64,000 bases of DNA from Micromonospora lupini str. Lupac 08 (GCF_000297395.2 NZ_HF570108.1:2510101-2574100); one strand, 5' to 3'. Shown: positions 42,949 through 51,992, counted from the first letter of the stretch. Notes: generated from the sequence alone by a model not told the origin. Translations and numbers: made by a program.

Positions 42949-43098
42949 ACCCAAGCAGCGTAGTCCCCTGTTCACAGTCGGTTTGGCCGGCTCGGTCGCC
43001 CCGGTGCGTTCGGGTCGCGAGCAGGGATGCCCTTCGGCAGACCGCCGATCGCCGATTGGCCGTGCCCGGCGGCGGCCAGCCCGCCTAGCGTCGACGGC

Positions 43099-44136
43099 AT
43101 GGAGATCGAGCAGGCACAGCAGTTGTGGAAGCCGGAGCCCGGCTGGTTGAACACGGCCTCCTACGGGTTGCCGCCCGAGCCGGCCTGGACGGCGTTGCAG
43201 GAGGCCCTGGCCGACTGGCGGGTCGGGAGCACGTCGTGGGAGGGCTGGGGTGACTCGGTGAATCGGGCCCGTACCGCCTTCGCCGGCCTGATCGGCGTGC
43301 CGGCCTCTGACGTGGCCGTCGGCGCGACCGTCTCGCAGATGCTGGCGCCGGTGGCGGCGGGGCTGCCGGCGGGTGCCACCGTGGTGGTTCCGGAGATCGA
43401 GTTCACCTCGAACCTGTTCCCCTGGCTGGTTCAGGAGGAGCGGGGCGTCACGGTCCGCACGGTGCCGGCGGACCGGTTGGCCGACGCGATCGACGCCGAC
43501 ACCGACCTCGTCGCGTTCAGCCTGGTGCAGTCGTCCGACGGCTCGGTCGCCGCGTACGACGAGATCGTGGCCGCGGCCCGTGCGCACGACGCGCTGGTGG
43601 TGGTGGACGCCACCCAGGCGTGCGGATGGCTGCCCTTCGACGGGAGCCGCGCCGACGTGGTGACAGTCGGTGGCTACAAGTGGCTGATGAACCCGCGCGG
43701 CACCGCGTACACCTATCTGGCTCCGGCGCTGCGCGACCGGCTGCGTCCGGACGCGGCCGGGTGGTACGCGGGCCGCGACCCGCACGCCTCCTACTACGGC
43801 CCGCCGTTGCGGCTGGCCGACGACGCCCGCCGGTTCGACATCTCGCCGGCGTGGTTCAGCTGGGTCGGCGCGGCGCCGGCGATGGAGTTGGTCGCCGAGA
43901 TCGGTGTGGCGGCGATCCGGGAGCACGACGTGGCGCTTGCCAACCGGTTCCTGGCCGGCCTGGGGCGACCGGCGGGGGACAGCGCCATCGTCAGCGTCGA
44001 CGTGCCCGGCGCGGAGCAGCGTCTCGCGGCGGCCGGCATCCGGGCGGCGGTGCGCGCCGGGCGGGTCCGCGCCTCGTTCCACCTCTACTCCACCGAGGCC
44101 GACGTGGACGCGGCTCTGAACGCGCTCCTCGGGTGA
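43099..44136 (+). CDS. class V aminotransferase / cysteine-desulfurase-like PLP enzyme
   Basis: A 345-residue fold-type I PLP enzyme. The cofactor-binding Asp lies in DALVVVDATQACGWLPFD and the Schiff-base Lys in VTVGGYKWLMNPRGTAY. WLNTASYGLPPEPAWTAL at the N-terminus matches the aminotransferase V pattern. The Cys loop of true cysteine desulfurases is not evident, so a different amine or lyase substrate is likely. The ATG at 43099 is preferred. It is divergent from the Roco gene with about 150 bp between. Confidence 0.85.
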   Translation: MEIEQAQQLWKPEPGWLNTASYGLPPEPAWTALQEALADWRVGSTSWEGWGDSVNRARTAFAGLIGVPASDVAVGATVSQMLAPVAAGLPAGATVVVPEIEFTSNLFPWLVQEERGVTVRTVPADRLADAIDADTDLVAFSLVQSSDGSVAAYDEIVAAARAHDALVVVDATQACGWLPFDGSRADVVTVGGYKWLMNPRGTAYTYLAPALRDRLRPDAAGWYAGRDPHASYYGPPLRLADDARRFDISPAWFSWVGAAPAMELVAEIGVAAIREHDVALANRFLAGLGRPAGDSAIVSVDVPGAEQRLAAAGIRAAVRAGRVRASFHLYSTEADVDAALNALLG

Positions 44137-44139
44137 GGC

Positions 44140-44167
44140 CGGCCGCGCCCGTGGAGGGGCGCGGCCG
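44140..44167. terminator. bidirectional hairpin terminator
   Basis: CGGCCGCGCCC and GGGCGCGGCCG form an 11-bp perfect stem around a 6-base loop, between the convergent stops at 44136 and 44176. Confidence 0.75.
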
Positions 44168-44175
44168 ACCGGTGG

Positions 44176-44697
44176 TCAGGAGCAGACGCTGAAGCTCGCG
44201 TACGTGTACGCGAGGGGCTTCCACTCCAGGTCGGGCCCGAGGCTCATGTCCCACTTGCCGTCCGCGAGGCGCCCGAAATAGATGAAGTTGCTGCCGAGCC
44301 CGTCGTAGTAGAACCAACCTTCGCCCTCGTACGTGGTGAGGCGGGTCGCCGCCCTGGCGAAGGTCCGGGGGCCGACGACGCCGTCGCCCACGAGGCCCCG
44401 GTCGGTCTGCCACCGCTTGGTGGCGGCCGTCGTCGCCGACCCGAACCGGCAGTCGACGCCGGAGGCGGCGAGGTAGCCGTCGGCCACCAGGATCTTCTGC
44501 CACATGGCGACGACGTTGTTGTACGAGCGGGTCGACGCGGAGATCGGGCCCTCGTCGCCCCAATCGTCCGTCCAGGTGCCCGAACCCGCGACGTACCCCT
44601 GACTGACGGACGCCGACGCCGGTGCGGCCGAGATGGCGATCGTGCCGACCATGGCGACGGCCGTCGCTATCGCAATGGCCCTGATTCGTGGGGACAT
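44176..44697 (-). CDS. secreted peptidoglycan-binding domain protein
   Basis: This 173-residue protein has a signal peptide (AIAIATAVAMVGTIAISAAPASAS) and a single PG_binding_1-like domain (VVAMWQKILVADGYLAASGVDCRFGSATTAATKRWQTDRGLVGDGVVGPRTF). A C-terminal beta-rich tail (GEGWFYYDGLGSNFIYFG, ending SVC) follows. GAGGAGG precedes ATG 44697. It probably sits in the cell wall; no hydrolase domain is present, so an enzymatic role is not supported. Confidence 0.85.
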   Translation of the reverse strand: MSPRIRAIAIATAVAMVGTIAISAAPASASVSQGYVAGSGTWTDDWGDEGPISASTRSYNNVVAMWQKILVADGYLAASGVDCRFGSATTAATKRWQTDRGLVGDGVVGPRTFARAATRLTTYEGEGWFYYDGLGSNFIYFGRLADGKWDMSLGPDLEWKPLAYTYASFSVCS

Positions 44698-44789
44698 GCA
44701 TCCTCCTCTGACTGTCGGGCAGGGTGTGCCGAATACACACGCGGCAACGCTCATCGGTTGCATCCCAGTCAGGAGGCGGACAGTTCGGC

Positions 44790-45962
44790 TCAGGCCAGGT
44801 GGCCGCCGATCTTCGTGTACCCGCGCAGCAGGTCCCGGGAGATGATCAGCCGCTGCATCTCGTCGGTGCCCTCGAAGATGCGGTAGAGCCGGACCTGCCG
44901 GTACCAGCGTTCGATGGGCAGCTCCCGGGTGTAGCCCATGCCGCCGTGGATCTGGAGCACCCGGTCGACCACGCGGTTGACCATCCCGGCGCCGTAGAGC
45001 TTGCCCATCGACGAGGCGTGCCGGGGGTCCAGGCCCTGATCGACGGTCCACGCCGAGCGCAGCACCAGCCAGCGGGCCGCCTCCAGTTCGGTCTCCGAGT
45101 CGGCGATCATCCACTGGATGGCCTGGTTGGTGCCGATCTTCGCGCCGAACGTCTCGCGGGTGTTGGCGTAGTCGATGGCCATCTGCAGGACCCGCTCGGC
45201 GATGCCGATGGCGTGCGACGGGATGGTGTAGCGGCCCTTGCCGATCCACTCCATGCCCAGCGTGAAGCCCTGCCCGATCTCGCCGAGGATGTTGCGGTGC
45301 GGCACGCGGACGCCGTCGAAGATCAGCGACGCGGGCCCGCCCTCGCCCATGGTCTGGATGAACTCCGAGCGCCAGCCCATCGAACGGTCCACCAGGAACG
45401 CGGTCGCGCCGCCGTTGCGGGCGCCCTTCTCCCGGTCGGTCACCGCGACGACGATGGCGAAGTCGGCGTCGTGGCCGCCGGTGATGAACGTCTTCTCGCC
45501 GTCGAGGATCCAGTCGTCGCCGTCGCGGCGCGCGGACAGCCGGATGTTCGCGGCGTCGGAGCCGGCGCCCGGCTCGGTGATCGCGAAGCAGGACCGCCGC
45601 TCGCCCTCGATCGTCGGGATGAGGAACTCCTGCTTCTGCTCCTCGGTGGCGTGGAACAGGATGTTGTCCGCCTCGCCACCGAAGCGGAACGGCACGAACG
45701 TGTGGCCCAGCTCCGTCCAGATCAACGACTGGAGCACCGCCGGCAGGTTCATCCCGCCGTACTCCTCGGGAGTCGCCAGGCCCCAGAAGCCGAACTTGCG
45801 GGCCTTGAGTTGCAGCTCGCGCACCTCGGAGTGGTCCAGGCCCGGCTGGTGCGCGCGCTCCCGGCGCAGCACCTCCGCCTCCAGGGGCATCACCTCGCGG
45901 CGGATGAACGACCGGACGGTGTCCCGCACCGCCCGCTCCTCGTCGGTGAGCGAAAAGTCCAC
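44790..45962 (-). CDS. acyl-CoA dehydrogenase
   Basis: A 390-residue flavoprotein of the usual length, starting from a GTG with AGGAGG upstream. It shows the FAD-binding CFAITEPGAGSDAANI and DGEKTFITGG elements, the conserved RETFGAKIGTNQAIQWMIAD, and the C-terminal QIHGGMGYTRELPIERWYRQVRLYRIFEGTDEMQRLIISRDLL with the catalytic-region Glu in FEGTDE. It oxidises an acyl-CoA at the alpha-beta bond. It is divergent from a TetR gene, with a palindromic operator between them. An alcohol/aldehyde dehydrogenase pair follows that regulator, so a degradative pathway is likely. Confidence 0.94.
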   Translation of the reverse strand: MDFSLTDEERAVRDTVRSFIRREVMPLEAEVLRRERAHQPGLDHSEVRELQLKARKFGFWGLATPEEYGGMNLPAVLQSLIWTELGHTFVPFRFGGEADNILFHATEEQKQEFLIPTIEGERRSCFAITEPGAGSDAANIRLSARRDGDDWILDGEKTFITGGHDADFAIVVAVTDREKGARNGGATAFLVDRSMGWRSEFIQTMGEGGPASLIFDGVRVPHRNILGEIGQGFTLGMEWIGKGRYTIPSHAIGIAERVLQMAIDYANTRETFGAKIGTNQAIQWMIADSETELEAARWLVLRSAWTVDQGLDPRHASSMGKLYGAGMVNRVVDRVLQIHGGMGYTRELPIERWYRQVRLYRIFEGTDEMQRLIISRDLLRGYTKIGGHLA

Positions 45963-45999
45963 GGTGGTCCTCCTGGCGTCGGCGCGGCCGGTCACCCCT

Positions 46000-46018
46000 A
46001 AACTAGCGGTGTAAGTTT
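46000..46018. promoter_or_regulatory. TetR operator, site 1
   Basis: AAACTAGCGGTGTAAGTTT is a 19-bp dyad with AAACT/AGTTT ends in the gap between the divergent acyl-CoA dehydrogenase and TetR genes. A second copy of the same design lies at 46723-46741 ahead of the aldehyde dehydrogenase gene. The repeated arrangement around one regulator supports its assignment as that regulator's operator. Confidence 0.7.
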
Positions 46019-46060
46019 TGATGCGTCCAGACCCATGGCCCAGACCCGACGAGGAGCGCA

Positions 46061-46717
46061 GTGCCCCGACCCCGCCAGCCCCGGCTCACCCGGCAGCTGA
46101 TCGTCGACGCCGCCACGGCGCTCATCGACGCCGAGGGTCTGCCCGCGCTCTCCACCCGTCGACTCGCCGCCGCGCTTGGCGTGCAGGGCCCGTCGCTCTA
46201 CAACCACTTCGCCACCAAGGACGAGATCCTCGACGCGGTCGCCGACACGGTCACCGGCGCCGTCGACACCAGCGGCTTCACCGGCCGGGACTGGGCCGGC
46301 GCGCTGCGCGACTGGGCCTGGTCGTACCGGCGGGCGCTCACCGCGCACCCGAACATCGTGCCGTACCTGGCCCAGGGTCCCGGCCGCCGGCCGGCCGCGC
46401 TCGCCATGGCCGACGCGGTCTACGGCGGCCTCGTCCGCGCCGGGTGGCCGCCGGCGCGCGCCACCCACATCGGCGCGGCGCTGCGCTACTTCGTGGCCGG
46501 CTCGGCGCTCGGCTCGTTCGCCCGCGGCTTCGTCGAGGACCCCGAGCTGTACGCCGCGCACTACCCCCACCTGCGCCAGGCGCACCGGCTCGCCGAGCAC
46601 CAGCAGAGCGTGGACGAGGGCGCCTTCGCCCTCGGACTGGACGCGCTGCTGCACGGCCTGGCGGCCGAGTACGCCCGCACCGTCGGGCCGGTGGAGTCCG
46701 GCCGGCCCAGCGGGTAG
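46061..46717 (+). CDS. TetR/AcrR-family regulator
   Basis: A 218-residue regulator with a N-terminal TetR HTH (LTRQLIVDAATALIDAEGLPALSTRRLAAALGVQGPSLYNHFATKDEILDAV) and a TetR_C-like ligand domain (LRDWAWSYRRALTAHPNIVPYLAQGPG). The GTG at 46061 has GAGGAG upstream. Two AAACT-N9-AGTTT dyads flank the gene, one before each transcription unit, so it probably represses itself, the divergent acyl-CoA dehydrogenase and the downstream dehydrogenases. An acyl-CoA or aldehyde ligand is a reasonable guess. Confidence 0.92.
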   Translation: MPRPRQPRLTRQLIVDAATALIDAEGLPALSTRRLAAALGVQGPSLYNHFATKDEILDAVADTVTGAVDTSGFTGRDWAGALRDWAWSYRRALTAHPNIVPYLAQGPGRRPAALAMADAVYGGLVRAGWPPARATHIGAALRYFVAGSALGSFARGFVEDPELYAAHYPHLRQAHRLAEHQQSVDEGAFALGLDALLHGLAAEYARTVGPVESGRPSG

Positions 46718-46722
46718 CGTCC

Positions 46723-46741
46723 AAACTCCCGGCGCTAGTTT
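46723..46741. promoter_or_regulatory. TetR operator, site 2
   Basis: AAACTCCCGGCGCTAGTTT shares with site 1 (46000-46018) the 5-bp ends and a CGG-G core at the same spacing. It lies six bases past the tetR stop and 70 bp before the aldehyde dehydrogenase start, where a promoter would be expected. Confidence 0.68.
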
Positions 46742-46810
46742 CCCCGCCCGCCGCGACCCCGTCGCCCATGCCCGCTGCCATCGCCCGTCGCCCACCCCGG
46801 AAGGGACGCC

Positions 46811-48265
46811 ATGGACCTCGCCGCCCCGCCGTCGCTGCTGCCCGATGCCCTGCGCCTCCGTCGCCACCTGCACATCGGCGGCGAGTGGACGTCTCCCGCC
46901 GGCACCGACGTGATCGACGTGGAGAACCCGAGCACCGGTGAGCTGATCGGTCAGGTGCCCGCCGGCACGGCGGCCGACGTGGACGCCGCCGTCGCCGCCG
47001 CCCGCGCCGCCTTTCCCGGCTGGGCGGCCGCCGCGCCCGCCGAGCGGTCCGCGCACCTCGACCGGCTGCACACCGCGCTCGCGACGCGCGCCGACGACCT
47101 CGCCCGCACCATCGCTGTCGAGCTGGGTGCCCCGCTCAAGCTCGCCACCCGTGTGCAGGTCGCGCTGCCGCTGATCGTGCTGCGCGACCACGTGGCGCTC
47201 GCCGCCCGGCCGCCGGTCGAGGAGACCATCGGCAACTCCCTCGTGGTCCGCGAGCCGATCGGTGTGGTCGGCGCGATCACCCCGTGGAACTACCCCCTGC
47301 ACCAGGTGATGGCGAAGGTCGCGCCCGCGCTCGCCGCCGGCTGCACGGTAGTCCTCAAGCCCAGCGAGTTGACCCCGCTCACCGCGTACCTGCTCTTCGA
47401 CGCGGTCACCGAAGCCGGTCTGCCGCCGGGTGTGCTCAACCTGGTCCCCGGCACCGGTGCGGCCGTCGGCGAGGCGCTCGCCGGGCACCCCGACGTCGAC
47501 CTGGTCTCGTTCACCGGCTCCACCGCCACCGGCACCCGCATCATGCGACTCGCCGCCGACCGGATCGCCCGGGTCGCGCTGGAGCTGGGTGGCAAGTCCG
47601 CCAACGTGATCCTCCCCGACGCCGACCTGCCCACCGCGGTCAAGGTCGGCGTCGGCAACGCCCTGATGAACTCCGGCCAGACCTGCACGGCGTGGACCCG
47701 GATGCTTGTGCACCGCGACCGGTACGCCGAGGCGCTCGACCTGGTCGCGACGGCGGTGGCCGGCTACCGCGTCGGCGACCCGTTCGACTCGGCCACCCGC
47801 CTCGGCCCCCTGGTCTCCGCCGCCCAGGCGACGCGGGTACGCGGCCATGTCGAGCGGGCTCTCGCCGACGGCGCGCGCCTCGTCGCCGGTGGCCCGGGCG
47901 CGCCGGTACCGGCGCGGGGGCACTTCGTCGCCCCGACCGTCTTCGCCGACGTGCACCCGGACAGCGCGCTCGCCCAGGAGGAGGTCTTCGGCCCCGTGCT
48001 CGCCGTACTCCCGTTCGACGACACCGACGAGGCCGTCGCCATCGCCAACAACTCGCGCTACGGCCTGGCCGGCGCGGTCTGGTCCACCGACACCGAGGCG
48101 GCGCTCGCGGTGGCGCGGCGACTGCGCACCGGGGCGGTCGACATCAACGGCGCCTCGTTCAACCCCCTCGCGCCCTTCGGCGGCTACAAGCAGTCCGGCC
48201 TGGGCCGGGAGTTGGGCGTGCACGGCCTCGCCGAGTTCTGCGAGCTGAAGGCGATCCAGCGATGA
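46811..48265 (+). CDS. NAD(P)-dependent aldehyde dehydrogenase
   Basis: A 484-residue ALDH superfamily enzyme of normal size. Residues seen are PWNYPL and KPSELTPLTA in the cofactor site, FTGSTATGTRI, the general-base Glu in LELGGKSANVIL and the nucleophile Cys in NSGQTCTA, then EEVFGPVLAVLPFDD and the C-terminal PFGGYKQSGLGRELG. It oxidises an aldehyde to an acid. The next gene, overlapping by ATGA, encodes an alcohol dehydrogenase, so the pair can take an alcohol to a carboxylate. Confidence 0.94.
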   Translation: MDLAAPPSLLPDALRLRRHLHIGGEWTSPAGTDVIDVENPSTGELIGQVPAGTAADVDAAVAAARAAFPGWAAAAPAERSAHLDRLHTALATRADDLARTIAVELGAPLKLATRVQVALPLIVLRDHVALAARPPVEETIGNSLVVREPIGVVGAITPWNYPLHQVMAKVAPALAAGCTVVLKPSELTPLTAYLLFDAVTEAGLPPGVLNLVPGTGAAVGEALAGHPDVDLVSFTGSTATGTRIMRLAADRIARVALELGGKSANVILPDADLPTAVKVGVGNALMNSGQTCTAWTRMLVHRDRYAEALDLVATAVAGYRVGDPFDSATRLGPLVSAAQATRVRGHVERALADGARLVAGGPGAPVPARGHFVAPTVFADVHPDSALAQEEVFGPVLAVLPFDDTDEAVAIANNSRYGLAGAVWSTDTEAALAVARRLRTGAVDINGASFNPLAPFGGYKQSGLGRELGVHGLAEFCELKAIQR

Positions 48266-49404
48266 GCGGCCCCGAGCCTGCGGGCGCGCCTGTGGCGGAC
48301 AACCCCGAGCCGGCGGGCGTGCCGGTCATTGTCCGCGCGCTTGTCGCGCGCGGGCCCGGCGCCGAGCTGCGGGTCGAGCGGGTACGCCTGCCCGCGCCCG
48401 GCCCCGGCGAGGTGCGGGTGACGATCCGGGCGGCGGGCGTGTGCCACTCCGACCTGTCCATGGTAAACGGCACTTTGGCCGCGACGTTCCCGCTGGTGCT
48501 CGGGCACGAGGCGACCGGCGTGGTGGCCGAGGCAGGCGCGGGCACGCGACTGCCGGTCGGCACGCCTGTGGTGCTCAACTGGGCGCCCGCCTGCCGGGCC
48601 TGCTGGTGGTGCCGGCACGACGAGCCGTGGCTCTGCGCCGCCAACACCGCCCCGACGGTGGCGCGCGGCGAGACCGAGGACGGCGTACCGCTGCACCTCA
48701 CGCTCGGCCTCGGCGCGCTCGCCGAGGCCGTGGTGGTGCCGGAGAGCGCGGTCGTGCCGATCCCGGCGGGGCTGCCCGCCGAGCAGGCCGCGCTGCTCGG
48801 CTGCGCGGTGCTCACCGGCGTCGGCGCGGTCGGCAACACCGCCCGGGTCGCGCCCGGCGAGTCGGTCGCCGTCATCGGGCTCGGCGGGGTCGGGCTCACC
48901 GTTCTCGCCGCCGCCCGCCGGGCGGGCGCCACGACGATCCTCGCCGTCGACGTGGCCGAGGCGAAGCGCGACCTGGCCCTCGCCGCCGGGGCCACCGACT
49001 TCCTGCTCTCCGACGACCGGCTCTCCAAGGAGGTACGGGCACGCACCGAGGGCCGGGGCGTCGACCACGCCTTCGAGTGCGTGGGGCGGGCCGCCACGAT
49101 CCGGGCCGCCTGGAGGCTCACCCGGCGCGGGGGAGCGGTCACCGTGGTCGGCATGGGCGCCAAGGACGACATGGTCAGCCTCGGCGCGTTGGACATCTTC
49201 CACTCCGCGCGGACCCTGCGCTCCTCGGTGTACGGCTCGTCCGACCCGGACCGGGAGGTGCCGGTGCTGGCCGCCGAACTCGCCGACGGCGCACTGGATC
49301 TGCGGGTGCTGATCAGCGGCACGGTCGGGCTGGACGACGCGCCCACCGCCTTCGACCGGCTGGCGCGCGGCGAGGGCGCTCGCTGGGTGGTCACGCTGGA
49401 CTGA
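48262..49404 (+). CDS. zinc-dependent alcohol dehydrogenase (class III-like MDR)
   Basis: A 380-residue medium-chain dehydrogenase. The catalytic zinc site is AAGVCHSDLSMVNG with GHEATG. The structural zinc lobe is CRACWWCRHDEPWLC, four Cys in the right spacing. The NAD-binding loop is VIGLGGVGLTVLAAARRAG. An extension of about 20 Pro/Ala-rich residues precedes the catalytic domain. Coupled to the aldehyde dehydrogenase by ATGA overlap and probably under the same TetR operator. A hairpin follows its stop. Confidence 0.94.
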   Translation: MSGPEPAGAPVADNPEPAGVPVIVRALVARGPGAELRVERVRLPAPGPGEVRVTIRAAGVCHSDLSMVNGTLAATFPLVLGHEATGVVAEAGAGTRLPVGTPVVLNWAPACRACWWCRHDEPWLCAANTAPTVARGETEDGVPLHLTLGLGALAEAVVVPESAVVPIPAGLPAEQAALLGCAVLTGVGAVGNTARVAPGESVAVIGLGGVGLTVLAAARRAGATTILAVDVAEAKRDLALAAGATDFLLSDDRLSKEVRARTEGRGVDHAFECVGRAATIRAAWRLTRRGGAVTVVGMGAKDDMVSLGALDIFHSARTLRSSVYGSSDPDREVPVLAAELADGALDLRVLISGTVGLDDAPTAFDRLARGEGARWVVTLD

Positions 49405-49419
49405 GCGGAGCAGGCACGC

Positions 49420-49443
49420 CTGCCGGCCGTTTCCGGCCGGCAG
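49420..49443. terminator. bidirectional hairpin terminator
   Basis: CTGCCGGCCG and CGGCCGGCAG form a perfect 10-bp stem with loop TTTC between convergent stops at 49404 and 49457. Confidence 0.78.
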
Positions 49444-49456
49444 CGCGCGGTCTCGA

Positions 49457-49744
49457 TCAGAAGGGTGGTGTGTCCTCGCCCATCAACGCCAGCACGACGC
49501 CACCTCTCCCACTCTTGAGGCTCTGGACCACGACCCTGCCGGTGCTGCCGTCGGGCAGCTCCAACGTGAAGGTCTTCCCGACCGCGTTCTTGGGGCCGTT
49601 ACCGGCGCTGTTGGCGGGCCGGAAGTCGCCTGCCCACGGCCGGGTCCCACCCTTGCGGGCCGGCTCGGCGAAGAGGGCGGCGGTGCCAGGGGTCCTGGTG
49701 CCGTCCGAGGAAAGAAGCACTGAGGCGCTGCGAAAGGTAGCCAT
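49457..49744 (-). CDS. small beta-rich protein of unknown function
   Basis: This 95-residue product has no membrane segment or Cys. It reads as a small beta barrel (KTFTLELPDGSTGRVVVQSLKSGRGGVVLALMGEDTPPF). The ATG at 49744 lies back to back with the gene at 49826. I do not recognise it. Confidence 0.6.
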   Translation of the reverse strand: MATFRSASVLLSSDGTRTPGTAALFAEPARKGGTRPWAGDFRPANSAGNGPKNAVGKTFTLELPDGSTGRVVVQSLKSGRGGVVLALMGEDTPPF

Positions 49745-49825
49745 ATGCGCCAAGGCTATCCCGGACTGCGCTCTACCGCGCTCCGCAACGGCCCTCTACA
49801 CCGAACGGCCATAAGATCTACTTCT

Positions 49826-50815
49826 ATGGTCCGCGCCACGCCTCCGCGTCCCCTGGACATCACCGCGCTCTTCCCCGAACTGCGGGAGCATTCGGCCACC
49901 GCCACCCGCCTGCATCCCCGGCCCGGTGCTCCGACCGTCAGGGACAGCTCCGTCGGCGGACCGCTGCTGTGGCCTGCCGACGAGGTGTGGCCGGTCTGCG
50001 ACGACGCCGGGGCGCACGAGCCGTACGGCCTGACCACCCCGGCCGTCCTGCGCCGCAGGCGGGAGATCCTCGCGACCGCGGAAGCCCGGGAGTCGCTGCC
50101 GGGCGGGGACTTCCTGACTACCGAGGAGCGGGCCGAACTCGATGCCGCCGACGCTCTGGACCTGGACGACCTGATCGAGGATTCGATCCCGTTGGTCCCG
50201 GTCGCGCAGCTGTACCGGCAGGATGTTCCGGACTACGTCGGTCCGGACGGCACCGACCTGCTCCAGGTGCTGTGGTGCCCGGTGGACCACTCGGACCGGC
50301 ACTACAGCCCTCGCGTCTTCCTCCACTGGCGCGACAGTTCCGCCGTCGGCCCGCTGCTCGAAGCGCCTCCCGAGCCGCAGGTGATCAGTGACATGTACCT
50401 GCCGGTTCCGTGCGTGGTGCACCCCGAACAGGTTCGCGAGTACCAGTACGCCGATCTGCTCCCCGACGACCTGCGCGAGCGGCTCGACGAGTGGGATGAC
50501 GACGAAGACGACGACCGTCCCCACTATCAGGCCGACCTGTCGCTGGCGCCGGGCTGGAAGGTCGGCGGGTACGCGAACTGGTCACTTACCGACCCGTACC
50601 CGATGGACTGTGCCACCTGCGGCACCGCGATGACCTTGGTCTTCACCGCGGACTCGGGCGACTGGAACGGCATGCGTTGCAGCTGGCGCCCGTCCGAGGA
50701 AGACCCGACCGCGTCCCCGGACACCGTCGGCGTGCAGATCGGGCGTGGCTACGCGCTGTACACCTTCCGCTGCCCCGAATCATTCGAGCATCCCCCGGCC
50801 ACCGCCATGCAGTGA
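49826..50815 (+). CDS. DUF1963/YwqG-like cytoplasmic protein
   Basis: A 329-residue acidic protein with SSVGGPLLWPADEVWPVC near residue 45. That GGxPxWP element, with the later LLQVLWCPVDH, resembles the YwqG/DUF1963 family, which includes phage-resistance and immunity-like proteins of uncertain role. A CATCG-containing C-terminal part (MDCATCGTAMTLVFTADSGDWNG) adds a CxxC knuckle. TAAGAT eight bases upstream of the ATG suggests a leaderless promoter. Confidence 0.68.
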   Translation: MVRATPPRPLDITALFPELREHSATATRLHPRPGAPTVRDSSVGGPLLWPADEVWPVCDDAGAHEPYGLTTPAVLRRRREILATAEARESLPGGDFLTTEERAELDAADALDLDDLIEDSIPLVPVAQLYRQDVPDYVGPDGTDLLQVLWCPVDHSDRHYSPRVFLHWRDSSAVGPLLEAPPEPQVISDMYLPVPCVVHPEQVREYQYADLLPDDLRERLDEWDDDEDDDRPHYQADLSLAPGWKVGGYANWSLTDPYPMDCATCGTAMTLVFTADSGDWNGMRCSWRPSEEDPTASPDTVGVQIGRGYALYTFRCPESFEHPPATAMQ

Positions 50816-50947
50816 CGCGGCTTCCCTCCACGGCTTGCCGGCGCGCAGAGCGAGGTGAGCGGAAGGCGGCAGATCCGGATGCCAGGCGGGATTGGGCGAG
50901 GCGACATCTCACTACCGGACCGCGCGGACGGTGCCTACTCTTCCGTC

Positions 50948-51295
50948 GTGGCACGTACCCGTATCAGGAGCATCGTCGTCGATGACATCGAATACCGATG
51001 GACCGTCGGCATGGTCGATCCGGGCCGTGTCAAGGTCACGGTCTGGCGCGACGGACCCGGCGGCGCCTTGGAGGTCATGGCGCGCTTTGATGACCCATGG
51101 CTGAACTTCGGACCGATCATCACCGCACCTGCCGGACGAGTGGCCGAAGTGTTCGAACTGAGCCCGATCGCCCCCGCTCTGGTCGCGAAGATCGTCCGGC
51201 AGGCACTCGACATGGGCTGGCAGGCACAGCACAAGGCAACGACGCGGCTCCAGCTCACCCGTGACCGCGAACGGTTGGAGCCGTCACCCGAGTAA
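50948..51295 (+). CDS. small basic protein of unknown function
   Basis: This 115-residue protein from a GTG at 50948 has a beta-rich N-terminal part (RIRSIVVDDIEYRWTVGMVDPGRVKVTVWRD), a hydrophobic middle (FGPIITAPAGRVAEVFELSPIAPALVAKIVRQAL) and a basic tail. No motif recognised. A hydrolase gene follows it. Confidence 0.6.
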   Translation: MARTRIRSIVVDDIEYRWTVGMVDPGRVKVTVWRDGPGGALEVMARFDDPWLNFGPIITAPAGRVAEVFELSPIAPALVAKIVRQALDMGWQAQHKATTRLQLTRDRERLEPSPE

Positions 51296-51363
51296 CAGGG
51301 CGTCGGACGCGACTGTTGTCCGCGGGCCACATGGTGTGATCACGAGGTAGATGCGAAGGGGGC

Positions 51364-51903
51364 ATGGTGGGGCGCAAGGCGATCATCTTTCACGGGACCG
51401 GCGGCAACCCGGACGTCGTCTGGTACCGCTGGTTGGCGGGGCGGCTCGAGGCTCGGGGTTACGCCGTCGAGGTGCCGTACCTGCCGGGCCTCAACGTCGA
51501 GCCGATCGCGACGTTCCTGCCCACGGTGCTGGCCGGGCACCACGTCGACGAGAACACCGTCCTGGTGGGCCACTCCGGCGGCGCGGCGTTCCTCCTGGCG
51601 TTCCTGGAGCACGTCGAGGTGACAGTCGCTCAGGCGATCCTGGTCGCCGGCTACTGCACCCAGCCCAACACCAGCGACGAACCGGTGCTCCAGGAGAGCT
51701 ACGACTGGGCCGCGATCCGGTCGCACGTGCGCGACATCGTCTTCATCAACTCCCGCGAGGATCCGTACGGCTGCGACGACCGACAGGGACGCGCCATGTT
51801 CGAGCGGCTCGGCGGCACCCAGATCGTGCGCGACGACGGACACTTCGGCGACTACGACCAGCCGTACGAGCGGTTCGAGCTGCTCGACCGACTCATCCCC
51901 TGA
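51364..51903 (+). CDS. RBBP9/YdeN-family serine hydrolase
   Basis: A 179-residue alpha/beta hydrolase of the small RBBP9/YdeN type. The opening KAIIFHGTGGNPDVVWYRWL, nucleophile elbow LVGHSGGAAFLL, catalytic Asp region INSREDPYGCDD and His in DDGHFGDY form the expected triad. Family members are small serine hydrolases of mostly unknown substrate. The ATG at 51364 follows GAAGGGGGC. It stands ahead of the second PadR operon. Confidence 0.88.
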   Translation: MVGRKAIIFHGTGGNPDVVWYRWLAGRLEARGYAVEVPYLPGLNVEPIATFLPTVLAGHHVDENTVLVGHSGGAAFLLAFLEHVEVTVAQAILVAGYCTQPNTSDEPVLQESYDWAAIRSHVRDIVFINSREDPYGCDDRQGRAMFERLGGTQIVRDDGHFGDYDQPYERFELLDRLIP

Positions 51904-51992
51904 CGCTCGCCGTGCGTGAACACCGGTTCTCGCGGGCTTGACCACCGAAACCCCACGGGTTTTCGCGCTGGACTCGTTGCGTCGAAAAAATA

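Noticed and set aside
42949..44082. Upstream extension of the Roco frame
   Set aside because: It is antisense to the aminotransferase gene and lacks any repeat or domain; the ATG at 42948 gives a normal N-terminus.
44790..49404. Idea that the dehydrogenase cluster is part of a natural-product gene cluster
   Set aside because: No polyketide, peptide synthetase, terpene or tailoring core gene is present; the enzymes suit catabolism.
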